Source: Clostridiales bacterium (lineage in GTDB: Bacteria; Bacillota; Clostridia; Oscillospirales; Oscillospiraceae). Taken from it: a stretch of 64,000 nt of DNA. A program made the position numbers and the translations under genes. Under the pieces are notes generated by a model that had not been told where the DNA came from, made no database searches, and saw only the letters and a program-made list of their open reading frames with translations. Of the stretch, positions 23,806-32,276 are shown one piece after another (within the stretch, counting starts at the first letter, position 1; each line of letters opens with the position of its first letter). The stretch is taken from NCBI GenBank assembly GCA_021201475.1, contig JAJQEV010000120.1:1-64000 (forward strand). Reading direction: 5' to 3'.

Positions 23806-26800
23806 TTATAATTCTATGTTTACAATGGTGTCATCGTCCAACTGAGCCAGCAGGGATTTCCGCAGTTCAGCCACATACTTTTCCACGTCCTCCGGGCTTT
23901 CCAGCCGCCAGGAAGATGTTCCGGCAACCTTCTTCATGGAGAGGTTACGGGTTGTCCGCACCTTGTATTCAACCGGCGGTTCAGAGACCATGGGCTGATC
24001 GCCGCCCTGTTTCTTTTCCTGTTCTCTCCGGCGACGAGCTTCTTCCGCAGCTTTTTTCCGGGCAAGCTCGGCATCCAGCGCATCCATCTCATTGAGAAGC
24101 CGAAGTTTCAGCGCGTCTGCCTTGTCCGCAAATCCACGGAGGAGGGAGACATTGTTGCACCGTTCAGCGCCGTCCCTAATCTCTGCAAACTGGTCAAGAT
24201 AACGCTGACGCTTAGAGGCTTCATATTCCTTGCCTTTCAGGACTTCCAGCACTCTGGCCCGCGCCTGGTCAATGGTGTCCAAAACCGGCCCGGTTTCTGC
24301 ATCCAGCACCTTCATATAGGCATTGGTGAACTTGTCGCGCAACTCTGGCAGTTTCGGAATATCCCGATAGGGGCTGGGCTTACGGACGATGGAGCGCAGC
24401 TGGGCGACCACATCCTCCAGCTCCTGATCCACGATATAGGTTTTGCTGTCCTCATAAATGGCCAGCACATCCAGCACACGGGTGAAGATTTCCTTCTGTT
24501 CGCCACCAAAGAAGGCTTTTACCGGCTCATAGTCTTCAGCAAATTCGTAAAACTCATCCTGCCGTTTAGAAACCGTCTGGAAGAACTCCAGCGGAGTCTG
24601 AATCTGGAGAACAGATTGCAACAGGCGCTTTCCGGTAGCTAACACCTCTTTGCCAGGGTACTTGTAAGCGCGATATTCTGGCTCCAGCCGCTCGATTTCA
24701 TGCAGCGTATTTCCACTGTAGCGCTGGAAGGTCTTCATCACGGTGTCCTCGTCCTCTGCGGAGGAAGTGCCATGGAACAGCTCCTTCATCACATCCCGAA
24801 CGGCCTTTTTATCTTTGTCGGAAACACGAATACGCTCCTCCATCAGCAGCTTTTCTGTGAAGGCTTTCTTCGTGATGTAGCCGATGATTTCCTCCTCGGA
24901 CTTATTCATCATGGTGACGCTGGCTCCGTTCACGGTAAATGCCAGGTCGCCCCGCTTAAACAGACGTGCCACCAGCCAGTGAACATCATCCTCCACAAAA
25001 CCATAGGGAGCCTTCATGAAGCGGTCTTTAACCGTCTTCATGGAGGTTTTCATATGTATCCGGGAGTTTCCGGCGATAAAGCTGAGTACATCGTCCAGAG
25101 CATGGCCGTTCGTCTCGGAACCGCCCTCCAGCCCAAGAGAAAGTTGATTGGTGACTTTGAACATCTTGCGGATGTCTGCCTCACCCATCGCAGCCTCAAT
25201 GTAGGACAGCTTGTGATAAACGGTCTGCACCAGACGGCCAATCGCCTCGTTGATACGGCTGTTGACTTCCTTTGCCTGCACACGCGCGATGTCGCCGTTG
25301 ACATAGATGGTGGCGTCCTTCAGGCTCTCGGTCAGGTACAGCTTAGCGTTGCCGTTGCGTTCTCGCATTTCCACGCGCTTTGCTTCTTTAATGGTTTCAT
25401 ACTTCGTCAGCTGAGTAGAAGTATTCAGCCGCAGGAACTTCTCAATTTTCAGATAGACCCGGATTTCCTCCAGGAACGCGGCGTCATTGGGCAGTACCAC
25501 CAGCACTTCACGCCCCTGGCCGGACATCATGCGCAGAGTGGCATCGTCCATGCCGCCCTCATACCAAGGAGTCAGGATGCGCAGGCCAATGTCATACTTC
25601 TGGTTTGCTTTGTAAGGCCGGTCGTCCACCGTCTGGTTAAAGGAAAAGGCGTAACGGCCTCCAAACGCAGGATACTGATACTTTTTCTCCTTGAAAATGT
25701 CCTCGAAGATCATCTCGGACACCTTATTGATGACCTCGGCCATCTCCACGTTCTGGCTGTCGATTTCCCGGTTAATTTCCTGCTCCTCATCGGTCAGGAA
25801 TACATAGAGATTGCCGTTTTTCTGCACCAGCATCTGCCGCATGAGGACTTTCAGTGCTTCTTCAACACGGCCTTTCAGCTCAATGCGGTCATCGTCAATA
25901 TGTTCGATCATCAGGCTGGTGATGTTTTCCAGGTTGGATTCGATCTCCAGCACATACTTAATCATAAACAGCGTCTTTAAGACGTTGATGGCAAATACAT
26001 CCTTCTCTTTGCCCTCCGGGTTGATCTGGCTATTGTCATAAGCCCGGATAATCACGCCCTTGTGGGAGTGGTCGAGGAAGTTCTCCAGAGCGTCATAGAA
26101 TTTATGGAACGGCACAATCGCGCCGGTTTCTTCGTTCATCAGCTGCATGGCTGATTCCTTGAACAGCGCCAGCATGGAGCGCTCACCCTCGGACAAATGC
26201 TTGCCGGATGCACCGTGAGTACGGATAGAGGTCAGAACACTGGCCAGCAGATTAAACTGGTATGGCACAAAAGGATAGACCTCGGAAAAGTTATCAGCGG
26301 AGGAGTAGAGCTTTTTCTCCACGCCGTCGTTGAAGACAATCAGGTTCTTGATAACCGTTGCTTTCTGGTCATAATACAGCCGCAGAGACTGTGCCGCCGT
26401 ATCCGTCTTTTCCAGTATTCTCTTTTTGATAACGGCATCCACGTTGGCAGAGGACAGGGACAGACGGGTGTCAAAGCGCCCCTGAATCTTAGAGAAATCG
26501 TTGCCCTTCACCTGGGTAATGGAGTCAATGTCCTGCTGGCTGGTCACGATGACCCATGCCTTACCCATACACTCCTTGCCCAATTCCTCTGTCACGGTCT
26601 GGAGGTTGAGCATGAGCTTAGAATTATCACCGATGTACTGGCCGACTTCATCCACCAGGAACACGACATGATGATTATTGCCCTTCTTGTCAATATACGA
26701 CTTAACACGCTTTGCGAAGTCTTCAATGCTGATCTGATAAGGCTCTACGGCCTTTTCACACCAATTCCGAGCAGCGGATTCGCTCATAAAGCCCATATCG

Positions 26801-27441
26801 GAAAGGACATCCACAACCGTATCCTGAATAAAATCGAAGTCCTGCCGGGAGTTTTCCCAAGCTGAACCATATTCTTCTTCAAAAGCGGCTTTGAACTCAT
26901 CCAACCGACCCTCATCAGACAGCCGACGCTCCAGATCGGCTAGATGGGGCATAGAGCCGCAGAAGCCCTGCATCTCATTGAACACCTTCAGGAAGACATT
27001 CACGATAGCATCTTTGTCCTGCTTGCTGCCCGAATCGCTCTTAGAGTCAATGTTGAACAGGATCACGTCAGTTGGAGTGTCTGCCGCCAGCTTCATATCG
27101 GCCAGCACCATGCGGTCAACGATTTTATCATCGTCAATAAAATAGTCCAGAGCCTTTTTGTCCCCAACCGCCTGATTCTTCAACAGGTAGGACAGGATTT
27201 TCAGAAAGTGAGATTTACCACTTCCGAAGAAGCCGGAAATCCATACCCCCATTTTGGGGGTCATCCCGACAATGCCCTTTTTATAAGCGGCAAAGAAATC
27301 TGCAAAATGCCGCTGCAACTCCTTTGTAACGACGTATTCCTCCAGCTCCTGCGCGACATTCGTTTCTTCTCCCTGGCCTACGATGATAACGCCCTGAATT
27401 TCACGGTCGATTTCCTTACGGAACATTTCTTTAATCAGCAT
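23806..27441 (-). CDS. brxC: BREX ATPase BrxC
   Basis: A 1211-residue P-loop ATPase (DUF499-related BrxC/PglY family). The start MLIKEMFRKEIDREIQGVI at 27441 has AGAGG seven bases upstream. Walker A GFFGSGKSHF spans residues 70-79 and a Walker B VVFLVDEVGQYIG lies near 257. The middle holds helical and winged-helix-like parts; residues about 1120-1165 are a charged coil (LARKKAAEEARRRREQEKKQ). BrxC is thought to couple ATP use to recognition of foreign DNA together with PglX and PglZ. It begins 17 bases after the brxB stop. The usual length is about 1200 residues. Confidence 0.95.
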   Translation of the reverse strand: MLIKEMFRKEIDREIQGVIIVGQGEETNVAQELEEYVVTKELQRHFADFFAAYKKGIVGMTPKMGVWISGFFGSGKSHFLKILSYLLKNQAVGDKKALDYFIDDDKIVDRMVLADMKLAADTPTDVILFNIDSKSDSGSKQDKDAIVNVFLKVFNEMQGFCGSMPHLADLERRLSDEGRLDEFKAAFEEEYGSAWENSRQDFDFIQDTVVDVLSDMGFMSESAARNWCEKAVEPYQISIEDFAKRVKSYIDKKGNNHHVVFLVDEVGQYIGDNSKLMLNLQTVTEELGKECMGKAWVIVTSQQDIDSITQVKGNDFSKIQGRFDTRLSLSSANVDAVIKKRILEKTDTAAQSLRLYYDQKATVIKNLIVFNDGVEKKLYSSADNFSEVYPFVPYQFNLLASVLTSIRTHGASGKHLSEGERSMLALFKESAMQLMNEETGAIVPFHKFYDALENFLDHSHKGVIIRAYDNSQINPEGKEKDVFAINVLKTLFMIKYVLEIESNLENITSLMIEHIDDDRIELKGRVEEALKVLMRQMLVQKNGNLYVFLTDEEQEINREIDSQNVEMAEVINKVSEMIFEDIFKEKKYQYPAFGGRYAFSFNQTVDDRPYKANQKYDIGLRILTPWYEGGMDDATLRMMSGQGREVLVVLPNDAAFLEEIRVYLKIEKFLRLNTSTQLTKYETIKEAKRVEMRERNGNAKLYLTESLKDATIYVNGDIARVQAKEVNSRINEAIGRLVQTVYHKLSYIEAAMGEADIRKMFKVTNQLSLGLEGGSETNGHALDDVLSFIAGNSRIHMKTSMKTVKDRFMKAPYGFVEDDVHWLVARLFKRGDLAFTVNGASVTMMNKSEEEIIGYITKKAFTEKLLMEERIRVSDKDKKAVRDVMKELFHGTSSAEDEDTVMKTFQRYSGNTLHEIERLEPEYRAYKYPGKEVLATGKRLLQSVLQIQTPLEFFQTVSKRQDEFYEFAEDYEPVKAFFGGEQKEIFTRVLDVLAIYEDSKTYIVDQELEDVVAQLRSIVRKPSPYRDIPKLPELRDKFTNAYMKVLDAETGPVLDTIDQARARVLEVLKGKEYEASKRQRYLDQFAEIRDGAERCNNVSLLRGFADKADALKLRLLNEMDALDAELARKKAAEEARRRREQEKKQGGDQPMVSEPPVEYKVRTTRNLSMKKVAGTSSWRLESPEDVEKYVAELRKSLLAQLDDDTIVNIEL

Positions 27442-27458
27442 TTCAGTACCTCTTTCCA

Positions 27459-28037
27459 TCACTTCACGAGCTTGAAAGCCCGATAGTAATTGTCGTCTTT
27501 TATCTCGTTAAACAGGATCAATTCCTGCTCATTGTAAGTTCCAGGGAAGAACAGCACCACCGGCACCCTGACAAATGCCTGATGCAGATTGTTCAGCACC
27601 TTATGGGAACGCAGGATAGGATAGCATTTCCCGATTCCGGTCAGAAACACAACCGCATTCTCCGGTGTATGGTCTTTGATGTACTGGACAATCAGGCTGT
27701 CATCATCGTTGATCTTCATGGAATTGTTGACCGCTTTGGTAATCCGGTCAAAGCCACGTTTCTGTTCAAAACCATAGCACTTGTCCATAAAGTTCTTATC
27801 AATCAGAAAGTCTATGATGATGTCATAGAGATCGAATACAACCAAGTCAAATCCGTCTGTTCCTTTCTGATTTTTGTTCTGTAGATACGCGATGCGCTCA
27901 CGAACCTCCAGTTCCTGTTCCGGGGGATAATCAAAAATCCAGTAATTCACTTCATTCGCACGTCCGTTGCTGCTACGAAAGGAAGGCTTCCGGATCGCCT
28001 TTTCCATTTCGTCCAGCCGTGCAGCCAGGTCTGCCAT
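27459..28037 (-). CDS. brxB: BREX protein BrxB (DUF1788)
   Basis: A 192-residue protein beginning MADLAARLDEMEKAIRKPSF. The sequence matches DUF1788: NEVNYWIFDYPPEQELEVRERIAYLQNK...FDLVVFDLYDIIIDFL...NAVVFLTGIGKCYPILRSHKVLNNLHQ...VPVVLFFPGTYNEQELILFNEIKDDNYYRAFKLV. BrxB is a small core BREX protein of unknown activity needed for defence. Its ATG overlaps the TAA of brxA (TAATG), so the two are translationally coupled. The strand order VVLFFPGTY suggests a P-loop-like or Rossmann-like fold without a Walker motif. Confidence 0.94.
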   Translation of the reverse strand: MADLAARLDEMEKAIRKPSFRSSNGRANEVNYWIFDYPPEQELEVRERIAYLQNKNQKGTDGFDLVVFDLYDIIIDFLIDKNFMDKCYGFEQKRGFDRITKAVNNSMKINDDDSLIVQYIKDHTPENAVVFLTGIGKCYPILRSHKVLNNLHQAFVRVPVVLFFPGTYNEQELILFNEIKDDNYYRAFKLVK

Positions 28038-28639
28038 TATCTCACCCCCGTCAGTGCCTTTACGAGAACACCCATGTCATGCGCATTCAGCCACCGCTCA
28101 AACACTGGGTCTAAAATCGGTCTGAATATCTTTCTTGTTTCTTTTGCCTTGTCCGTGATACCGGCTTCATAGAGCATGGTTTTATAGCAGCGCCCCAGAC
28201 GGTTCAGCGTGATGTCCGTCCATTCTGCCACCTTTTCATTCTGCTGCTGTTTGTCCTTAAAGAAAATCCGGACATCACTGTCAGCCAGCTCATTGCTGCC
28301 GATAATCATTTTTTCCCTGACGACTTCATACACAAAGTCAAAAAACAGCGTATCACTGGCCATTACAGCCGCAAGATTAAATAATTTCTGCGTGGACAGG
28401 TCGCTTTCCGAAAAAACAGAATAAAAGCTGTCATCCAGACTCTGCACCCGCGTTGTTACTGTACTACAAATCTGTTTCGCTCTCGCGGGGGTAGATGTCG
28501 CAAAAAGGTTCTCCTCCTGGCTTAGCTGTTTGATGTCCTCGTATGTTTTGCCTTCGCCACGAAGCTCGACGACCTTCCGAAATTCCATAAACCAGAAGGA
28601 CAGTTTAACGGCTCCCGCGCTGTATTCTTTCCGCTCCAT
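28037..28639 (-). CDS. brxA: BREX protein BrxA (DUF1819)
   Basis: A 200-residue protein, first core gene of the BREX operon. The pattern YSAGAVKLSFWFMEFRKVVELRGEGKTYEDIKQLSQEENLF...RAKQICSTVTTRVQSLDDSFYSVF...FNLAAVMASDTLFFDFVYEVVREKMIIGSNELADSDVRIFFKDKQQQNEKVAEW is the DUF1819 family. Known BrxA proteins bind DNA through winged-helix-like folds. GAGGAG lies eleven bases before the ATG. It starts 24 bases after the small XRE gene, which therefore shares the operon promoter. Confidence 0.94.
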   Translation of the reverse strand: MERKEYSAGAVKLSFWFMEFRKVVELRGEGKTYEDIKQLSQEENLFATSTPARAKQICSTVTTRVQSLDDSFYSVFSESDLSTQKLFNLAAVMASDTLFFDFVYEVVREKMIIGSNELADSDVRIFFKDKQQQNEKVAEWTDITLNRLGRCYKTMLYEAGITDKAKETRKIFRPILDPVFERWLNAHDMGVLVKALTGVR

Positions 28640-28662
28640 ATAGTCAGATTCTCCTCATGATG

Positions 28663-28902
28663 CTATTTTACCTGATCCGGTGTCCCATTTTCAGGACTCT
28701 CATCCGGAATAATTTCTACAATGTCCTCTATATTGCAATGCAGACTCAGGCATATCCGCTCCAGCACCTCCACCATCACGTTATCACCACTTGACAGTTT
28801 CGCTACTGTTGCAGGACTGACATTCGCCACCTGGCACAAGTCCTTTTTCTTCATGTCTCGATCAATCAGCAACTTGAAAAGTCTCTTATAAGATACAGCC
28901 AT
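28663..28902 (-). CDS. Small XRE regulator heading the BREX operon
   Basis: A 79-residue protein, MAVSYKRLFKLLIDRDMKKKDLCQVANVSPATVAKLSSGDNVMVEVLERICLSLHCNIEDIVEI, a compact YozG-like Cro/CI helix-turn-helix. The ATG at 28902 follows GAGG by seven bases; the frame also opens at a TTG two codons earlier. It lies directly upstream of brxA, in the same direction with a 23-base gap, and divergently from the DNA polymerase gene. It is well placed to autoregulate the BREX operon from the 240-base intergenic region, which is inferred from position alone. Confidence 0.87.
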   Translation of the reverse strand: MAVSYKRLFKLLIDRDMKKKDLCQVANVSPATVAKLSSGDNVMVEVLERICLSLHCNIEDIVEIIPDESPENGTPDQVK

Positions 28903-29142
28903 CGTCAAACCTCACTTATCCTTGTCTGCTATGAAAAACAATAATTGAATCTACCGCTGACCATTATAACATAGATACGAGAAAAAGCGAAGAAGGAATT
29001 TTGCGTTCTCAGAAGGTTTTTGGGCGAGCGCAACAAGAATTTCGGCGCATGAATTGATTTTTATCCTGCCAATTTTGCATTATCTATGGTATACTGTACT
29101 CGGCTACTGGACTCAGATGAAATACGATTGGAGGTGAACCGC
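28903..29142. promoter_or_regulatory. Divergent promoter region between BREX and polymerase operons
   Basis: The 240-base gap serves the BREX operon leftward and the Y-family polymerase operon rightward. On the plus strand TATACT near 29089-29094 is a good -10 box; the -35 (CTGCCA, 18 bases upstream) is weak. No gene is seen. No LexA/DinR-type box (CGAACNNNNGTTCG) was found, so an SOS response is not obvious. Confidence 0.45.
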
Positions 29143-30651
29143 TTGTCAGACCGTTCTTATATTGCCATCGACCTGAAATCTTTCTACGCATCAGTGGAAT
29201 GTGCGGAGCGTGGGCTTGATCCGTTGACCACCAATCTGGTCGTTGCAGATAAAAGCCGGACAGAAAAAACAATCTGCCTTGCGGTGTCACCATCCCTGAA
29301 ATCTTTTGGCATCTCCGGGCGCGCAAGGTTATTTGAAGTCGTCCAGCGTGTGAAGGAAGTCAACAACGACCGGCTGCGCCGCGCACCCGGACATACTTTT
29401 ACCGGTTCATCAAGCGACATCAATGAACTGAACGCAGACCCGTCCCTGTCACTTGACTATATCGTGGCCACCCCGCAGATGGCACACTACATCCAGCGCA
29501 GCACGGAGATTTATCAAGTCTATCTCCGTTACATTGCTCCGGAAGACATTCACGTTTACAGCATTGACGAGGTATTCATGGATGTAACGAATTATCTGCG
29601 GACGTATAATCTCACGCCCCACGAGTTGGCTATGAAAATGATCCAAGATGTCTTGAAAGAAACCAGCATTACTGCCACTGCCGGAATCGGCACAAACCTT
29701 TATCTCTGCAAGATCGCAATGGACATCGTGGCAAAGCACATTCCTGCCGACAAAGATGGTGTGCGCATCGCAGAGCTGGATGAGATGAGTTATCGGCAAA
29801 AGCTGTGGGCGCATCAGCCTATCACGGACTTTTGGCGCGTGGGACGTGGTTATGCCAGACGGCTGGAAAAAATGGGGCTGTACACGATGGGAGACATCGC
29901 AAGGTGTTGTCTCACCAGCTACGGAGAAAATCAGCTGTACAAGGAGTTTGGTATCAATGCAGAATTGCTGATTGATCACGCATGGGGCTGGGAGCCTTGC
30001 CGTATCTCCGACATCAAATCGTACAAGCCGGAGAATAACAGCATCAGCTCCGGGCAGGTATTGCAGTCTCCATATGAATTTGAAAAGGCGAAGCTGGTGG
30101 TCAGAGAAATGGCGGATGCACTTTCACTCGATCTTGTGGACAAGGGAATGGTGGCCGACCAGATCGTTCTCACCATTGGCTATGACATTGAAAACCTGAC
30201 TGACCCTGCGCGGCAAAAATCATATAAAGGCGAAGTCACCACTGACTATTACGGCAGAAAAATTCCGAAGCAAGCTCATGGGTCCATTAACCTGGGGAGG
30301 CAGACGGCATCCACAACACTTATCACAAAAGCGACGATGGAGCTGTTTGATCGCATTGTTGACCGGAACCTTTTAGTGCGCCGGATGTATGTGGTTGCCA
30401 ACCATGTTGTCAGTGAAGATATGGTCAACCCACCGGAGCCGGAACAGCTTGATTTATTTACTGATTACGGCGCTCTTGAGAAACAGCGTGAGAAGGAACA
30501 GGCAGAACTGGACAGAGAGAAACGCAGGCAAAAAGCGGTTCTGGAAATTCAAAAGAAGTTCGGAAAGAACGCGCTGCTGAAAGGTATGAATCTTGAGGAA
30601 GGAGCCACAGGCCGAGATCGCAATGCGCAAATCGGTGGTCACAAAAAATAG
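29143..30651 (+). CDS. Y-family DNA polymerase (UmuC/UvrX-like)
   Basis: A 502-residue translesion DNA polymerase. The start is set at a TTG (29143) because GGAGG lies eight bases before it; the frame opens earlier without a ribosome site. The catalytic carboxylates are present: AIDLKSFYASVECAERG (first aspartate) and VYSIDEVFMDVTNYL (the SIDE motif). Steric and finger motifs LVVADKS, TEKTICLAVSPSLKSFGISGRARLFEV and ATAGIGTNLYLCKIAMD follow, then the helix-hairpin-helix thumb and little finger. The tail QLDLFTDY resembles a sliding-clamp binding motif. It copies past DNA damage with low fidelity. A YolD-like gene follows at 12 bases, the usual pair on mobile elements. Confidence 0.93.
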   Translation: MSDRSYIAIDLKSFYASVECAERGLDPLTTNLVVADKSRTEKTICLAVSPSLKSFGISGRARLFEVVQRVKEVNNDRLRRAPGHTFTGSSSDINELNADPSLSLDYIVATPQMAHYIQRSTEIYQVYLRYIAPEDIHVYSIDEVFMDVTNYLRTYNLTPHELAMKMIQDVLKETSITATAGIGTNLYLCKIAMDIVAKHIPADKDGVRIAELDEMSYRQKLWAHQPITDFWRVGRGYARRLEKMGLYTMGDIARCCLTSYGENQLYKEFGINAELLIDHAWGWEPCRISDIKSYKPENNSISSGQVLQSPYEFEKAKLVVREMADALSLDLVDKGMVADQIVLTIGYDIENLTDPARQKSYKGEVTTDYYGRKIPKQAHGSINLGRQTASTTLITKATMELFDRIVDRNLLVRRMYVVANHVVSEDMVNPPEPEQLDLFTDYGALEKQREKEQAELDREKRRQKAVLEIQKKFGKNALLKGMNLEEGATGRDRNAQIGGHKK

Positions 30652-30663
30652 AGGGGACAGAAA

Positions 30664-31110
30664 ATGGCTGACAGAAAAATCGAAGACTACCAGGACATTA
30701 TCAACCTGCCGCACTACGTCTCTAAAAATCGTCCACATATGTCCATGATAGACCGGGCGGCACAGTTTTCTCCATTTGCCGCACTCACTGGCTATGATGC
30801 TGCTGTAAAAGAGACTGCACGACTGACAGATCAGCGCGTCGAGCTGAATGATGATGAACGGCAAAAGGTTTCAGACCGGCTCACTATGCTCCAGTCCTGT
30901 CTGAAGGAGTCGCCCACTGTAGAGATCACATACTTTATTCCTGATGAGAAAAAAGCAGGCGGCGAGTATAGTACCGTGACCGGCATTGTGAAGAAGCTCG
31001 ATGAATTTCAAAGACTGATTATCATGATGGACGGCACCAAGATTCCAATCGAAGAAATCATAGACGTGGGCGGTGCAATGTTCCGCTCTATAGAGGACTC
31101 GTTTGCGTGA
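30664..31110 (+). CDS. YolD-like protein
   Basis: A 148-residue protein next to the Y-family polymerase. The YolD pattern is clear: INLPHYVSKNRPHMSMIDRAAQFSPFAALTGYDAAVKETARLT...ELNDDERQKVSDRL, then ITYFIPDEKKAGGEYSTVTGIVKKLDEFQRLIIMMDGTKIPIEEIIDV. YolD-like proteins accompany UmuC/UvrX-type polymerases and have been proposed to play a UmuD-like role; the C-terminal half has an Sm/WYL-like beta fold. It is co-transcribed with the polymerase, with GAGGGGAC before its ATG. Confidence 0.9.
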   Translation: MADRKIEDYQDIINLPHYVSKNRPHMSMIDRAAQFSPFAALTGYDAAVKETARLTDQRVELNDDERQKVSDRLTMLQSCLKESPTVEITYFIPDEKKAGGEYSTVTGIVKKLDEFQRLIIMMDGTKIPIEEIIDVGGAMFRSIEDSFA

Positions 31111-31149
31111 TTGCTCTCGATAATAGAAAATCACAAGGAGGACGCTATA

Positions 31150-31641
31150 ATGTTCGAAATTAAAAATGGGCGGCTGTACCCAGACCTCAAGCCAATGTGC
31201 TTATCGTTCGAGATTCCGGAAGACTTTTGGATTGACCCCTGTACAGAGGTCGTGAAGCCTAATTTTATCTTTTTCCGTACTGCTGATAAAACTGTGTCTG
31301 TTGAAATCACCTTCACATATAAAAACTGTGACACTACCGCGGAGGAAGTCCTCGATACGCTGGAGAGCTGTCCCAAGGAGAAGCTGGATGGGCCGTATCC
31401 CATCAATGTGAATGGTATATCTGGTCACTATGCTTTTTGTGCCAACAGAATCGCACAGTATATAGTTGACCTGGACATAGGCAGACCAGTCTATGACCCT
31501 TCTGGTGAACAGCTCATTGATCTCATTGATTTTGTGGTAACAGTCAATTCAGAAGAAGGCCCAAAGGCAATGGAGGACATTCATGCCGCTGCAAAGAGAA
31601 ATGATGTTGTGACCCTGCTAAACAGTCTCCGTATGGAGTAA
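31150..31641 (+). CDS. Hypothetical protein following the YolD-like gene
   Basis: A 163-residue protein starting MFEIKNGRLYPDLKPMCLSFEIPEDFWID; the ATG at 31150 follows AGGAGG by eight bases. It is mixed alpha/beta without a membrane segment (KTVSVEITFTYKNCDTTAEEVLDTLESCP... GISGHYAFCANRIAQYIVDLDI). No family recognised. It lies 39 bases after the YolD-like gene and before a bidirectional terminator, so it is the third gene of the polymerase operon. A role in the same process is possible but unsupported by motifs. Confidence 0.75.
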   Translation: MFEIKNGRLYPDLKPMCLSFEIPEDFWIDPCTEVVKPNFIFFRTADKTVSVEITFTYKNCDTTAEEVLDTLESCPKEKLDGPYPINVNGISGHYAFCANRIAQYIVDLDIGRPVYDPSGEQLIDLIDFVVTVNSEEGPKAMEDIHAAAKRNDVVTLLNSLRME

Positions 31642-31693
31642 AATGCAGGCTTTTCGGACTTTTTTTCATTCTGAGAAGCTAAGTCGCAAGCAG

Positions 31694-31757
31694 GGCCTTT
31701 GTCTATACAAAGGCCAAAAAGCCGCCATTCCGCCCTCCGGCGGCCTGACGGTTTTTT
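31694..31757. terminator. Bidirectional terminator between convergent genes
   Basis: Two hairpins lie side by side: GGCCTTTG (31694-31701)/CAAAGGCC (31708-31715), and GCCGCC (31721-31726)/GGCGGC (31739-31744). The second is followed by TTTTTT at about 31752 on the plus strand and by TTTTTGG on the minus strand, so it can serve the polymerase operon from the left and the XRE gene from the right. Confidence 0.65.
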
Positions 31758-31854
31758 GCTTGTTGGGGCATATCCCCAATCCCCTTTTTTGAAGAACACC
31801 ACTGGCGTGGTGGCTACGCATTCCTGCGGAACGCTGATAACACAATACAGCAAA

Positions 31855-32130
31855 TCAAGAAACCTCGCTGTCAGCAACGCTTTCAACAAACCAACGATAG
31901 TCTTCTTCCTCCGGGTTAAATACTTTCACAACGTCGAGGTTCAGCGCATAGCAAAGCCTGGCGAATTTGAAAGCATTACCGTGCCTGGCATCCCGCTCGA
32001 ATATGCTGATGACGCCTTTTGAAAGTCCAATTTTCTTCCCCAGTTTCTCCTGCGACAGACCGGTTGCCTTTCTTGCTGCCCTGATACGTTGCCCTGCGAG
32101 TTTTCCGTCTCGGTCATCGTTTCTTCTCAT
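31855..32130 (-). CDS. XRE-family regulator next to the nuclease-RT gene
   Basis: A 91-residue protein, MRRNDDRDGKLAGQRIRAARKATGLSQEKLGKKIGLSKGVISIFERDARHGNAFKFARLCYALNLDVVKVFNPEEEDY, a standard Cro/CI helix-turn-helix. The frame also opens at a GTG at 32154, but a TATAAT box at 32170-32165 would put transcription start at about 32158, so the inner ATG is preferred. Upstream of that box is a tract of GTCG decamers that recurs before the nuclease-RT operon, making this protein a possible controller of both. Confidence 0.85.
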   Translation of the reverse strand: MRRNDDRDGKLAGQRIRAARKATGLSQEKLGKKIGLSKGVISIFERDARHGNAFKFARLCYALNLDVVKVFNPEEEDYRWFVESVADSEVS

Positions 32131-32164
32131 GTTGTAAACCCACCGCCTTTCCACGAAGATGTCG

Positions 32165-32238
32165 ATTATATTTTAGCGGGTTTAACGAGTAGTGTCACTG
32201 TCTGCTTCTGTCGTATTCTGTCGCCTATTGTCGCTTCC
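32165..32238 (-). promoter_or_regulatory. Promoter with phased TGTCG decamers upstream of the XRE gene
   Basis: On the minus strand a perfect -10 box TATAAT covers 32170-32165, while the -35 position (about 32193-32188, ACTACT) is poor. Directly upstream, TGTC(G) begins at 32199, 32209, 32219 and 32229 on the plus strand, exactly 10 bases apart (TGTCTGCTTC, TGTCGTATTC, TGTCGCCTAT, TGTCGCTTCC). A weak -35 next to same-face repeats is the layout of an activator-dependent promoter. Confidence 0.55.
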
Positions 32239-32276
32239 GTAAATGCCGTCCGGATTTCGTGTTCGTCTCCCTCGTA

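Noticed and set aside
28903-29142. LexA/DinR operator before the Y-family polymerase
   Set aside because: I looked for CGAAC-N4-GTTCG-like palindromes on both strands and found none, so SOS control is not claimed.
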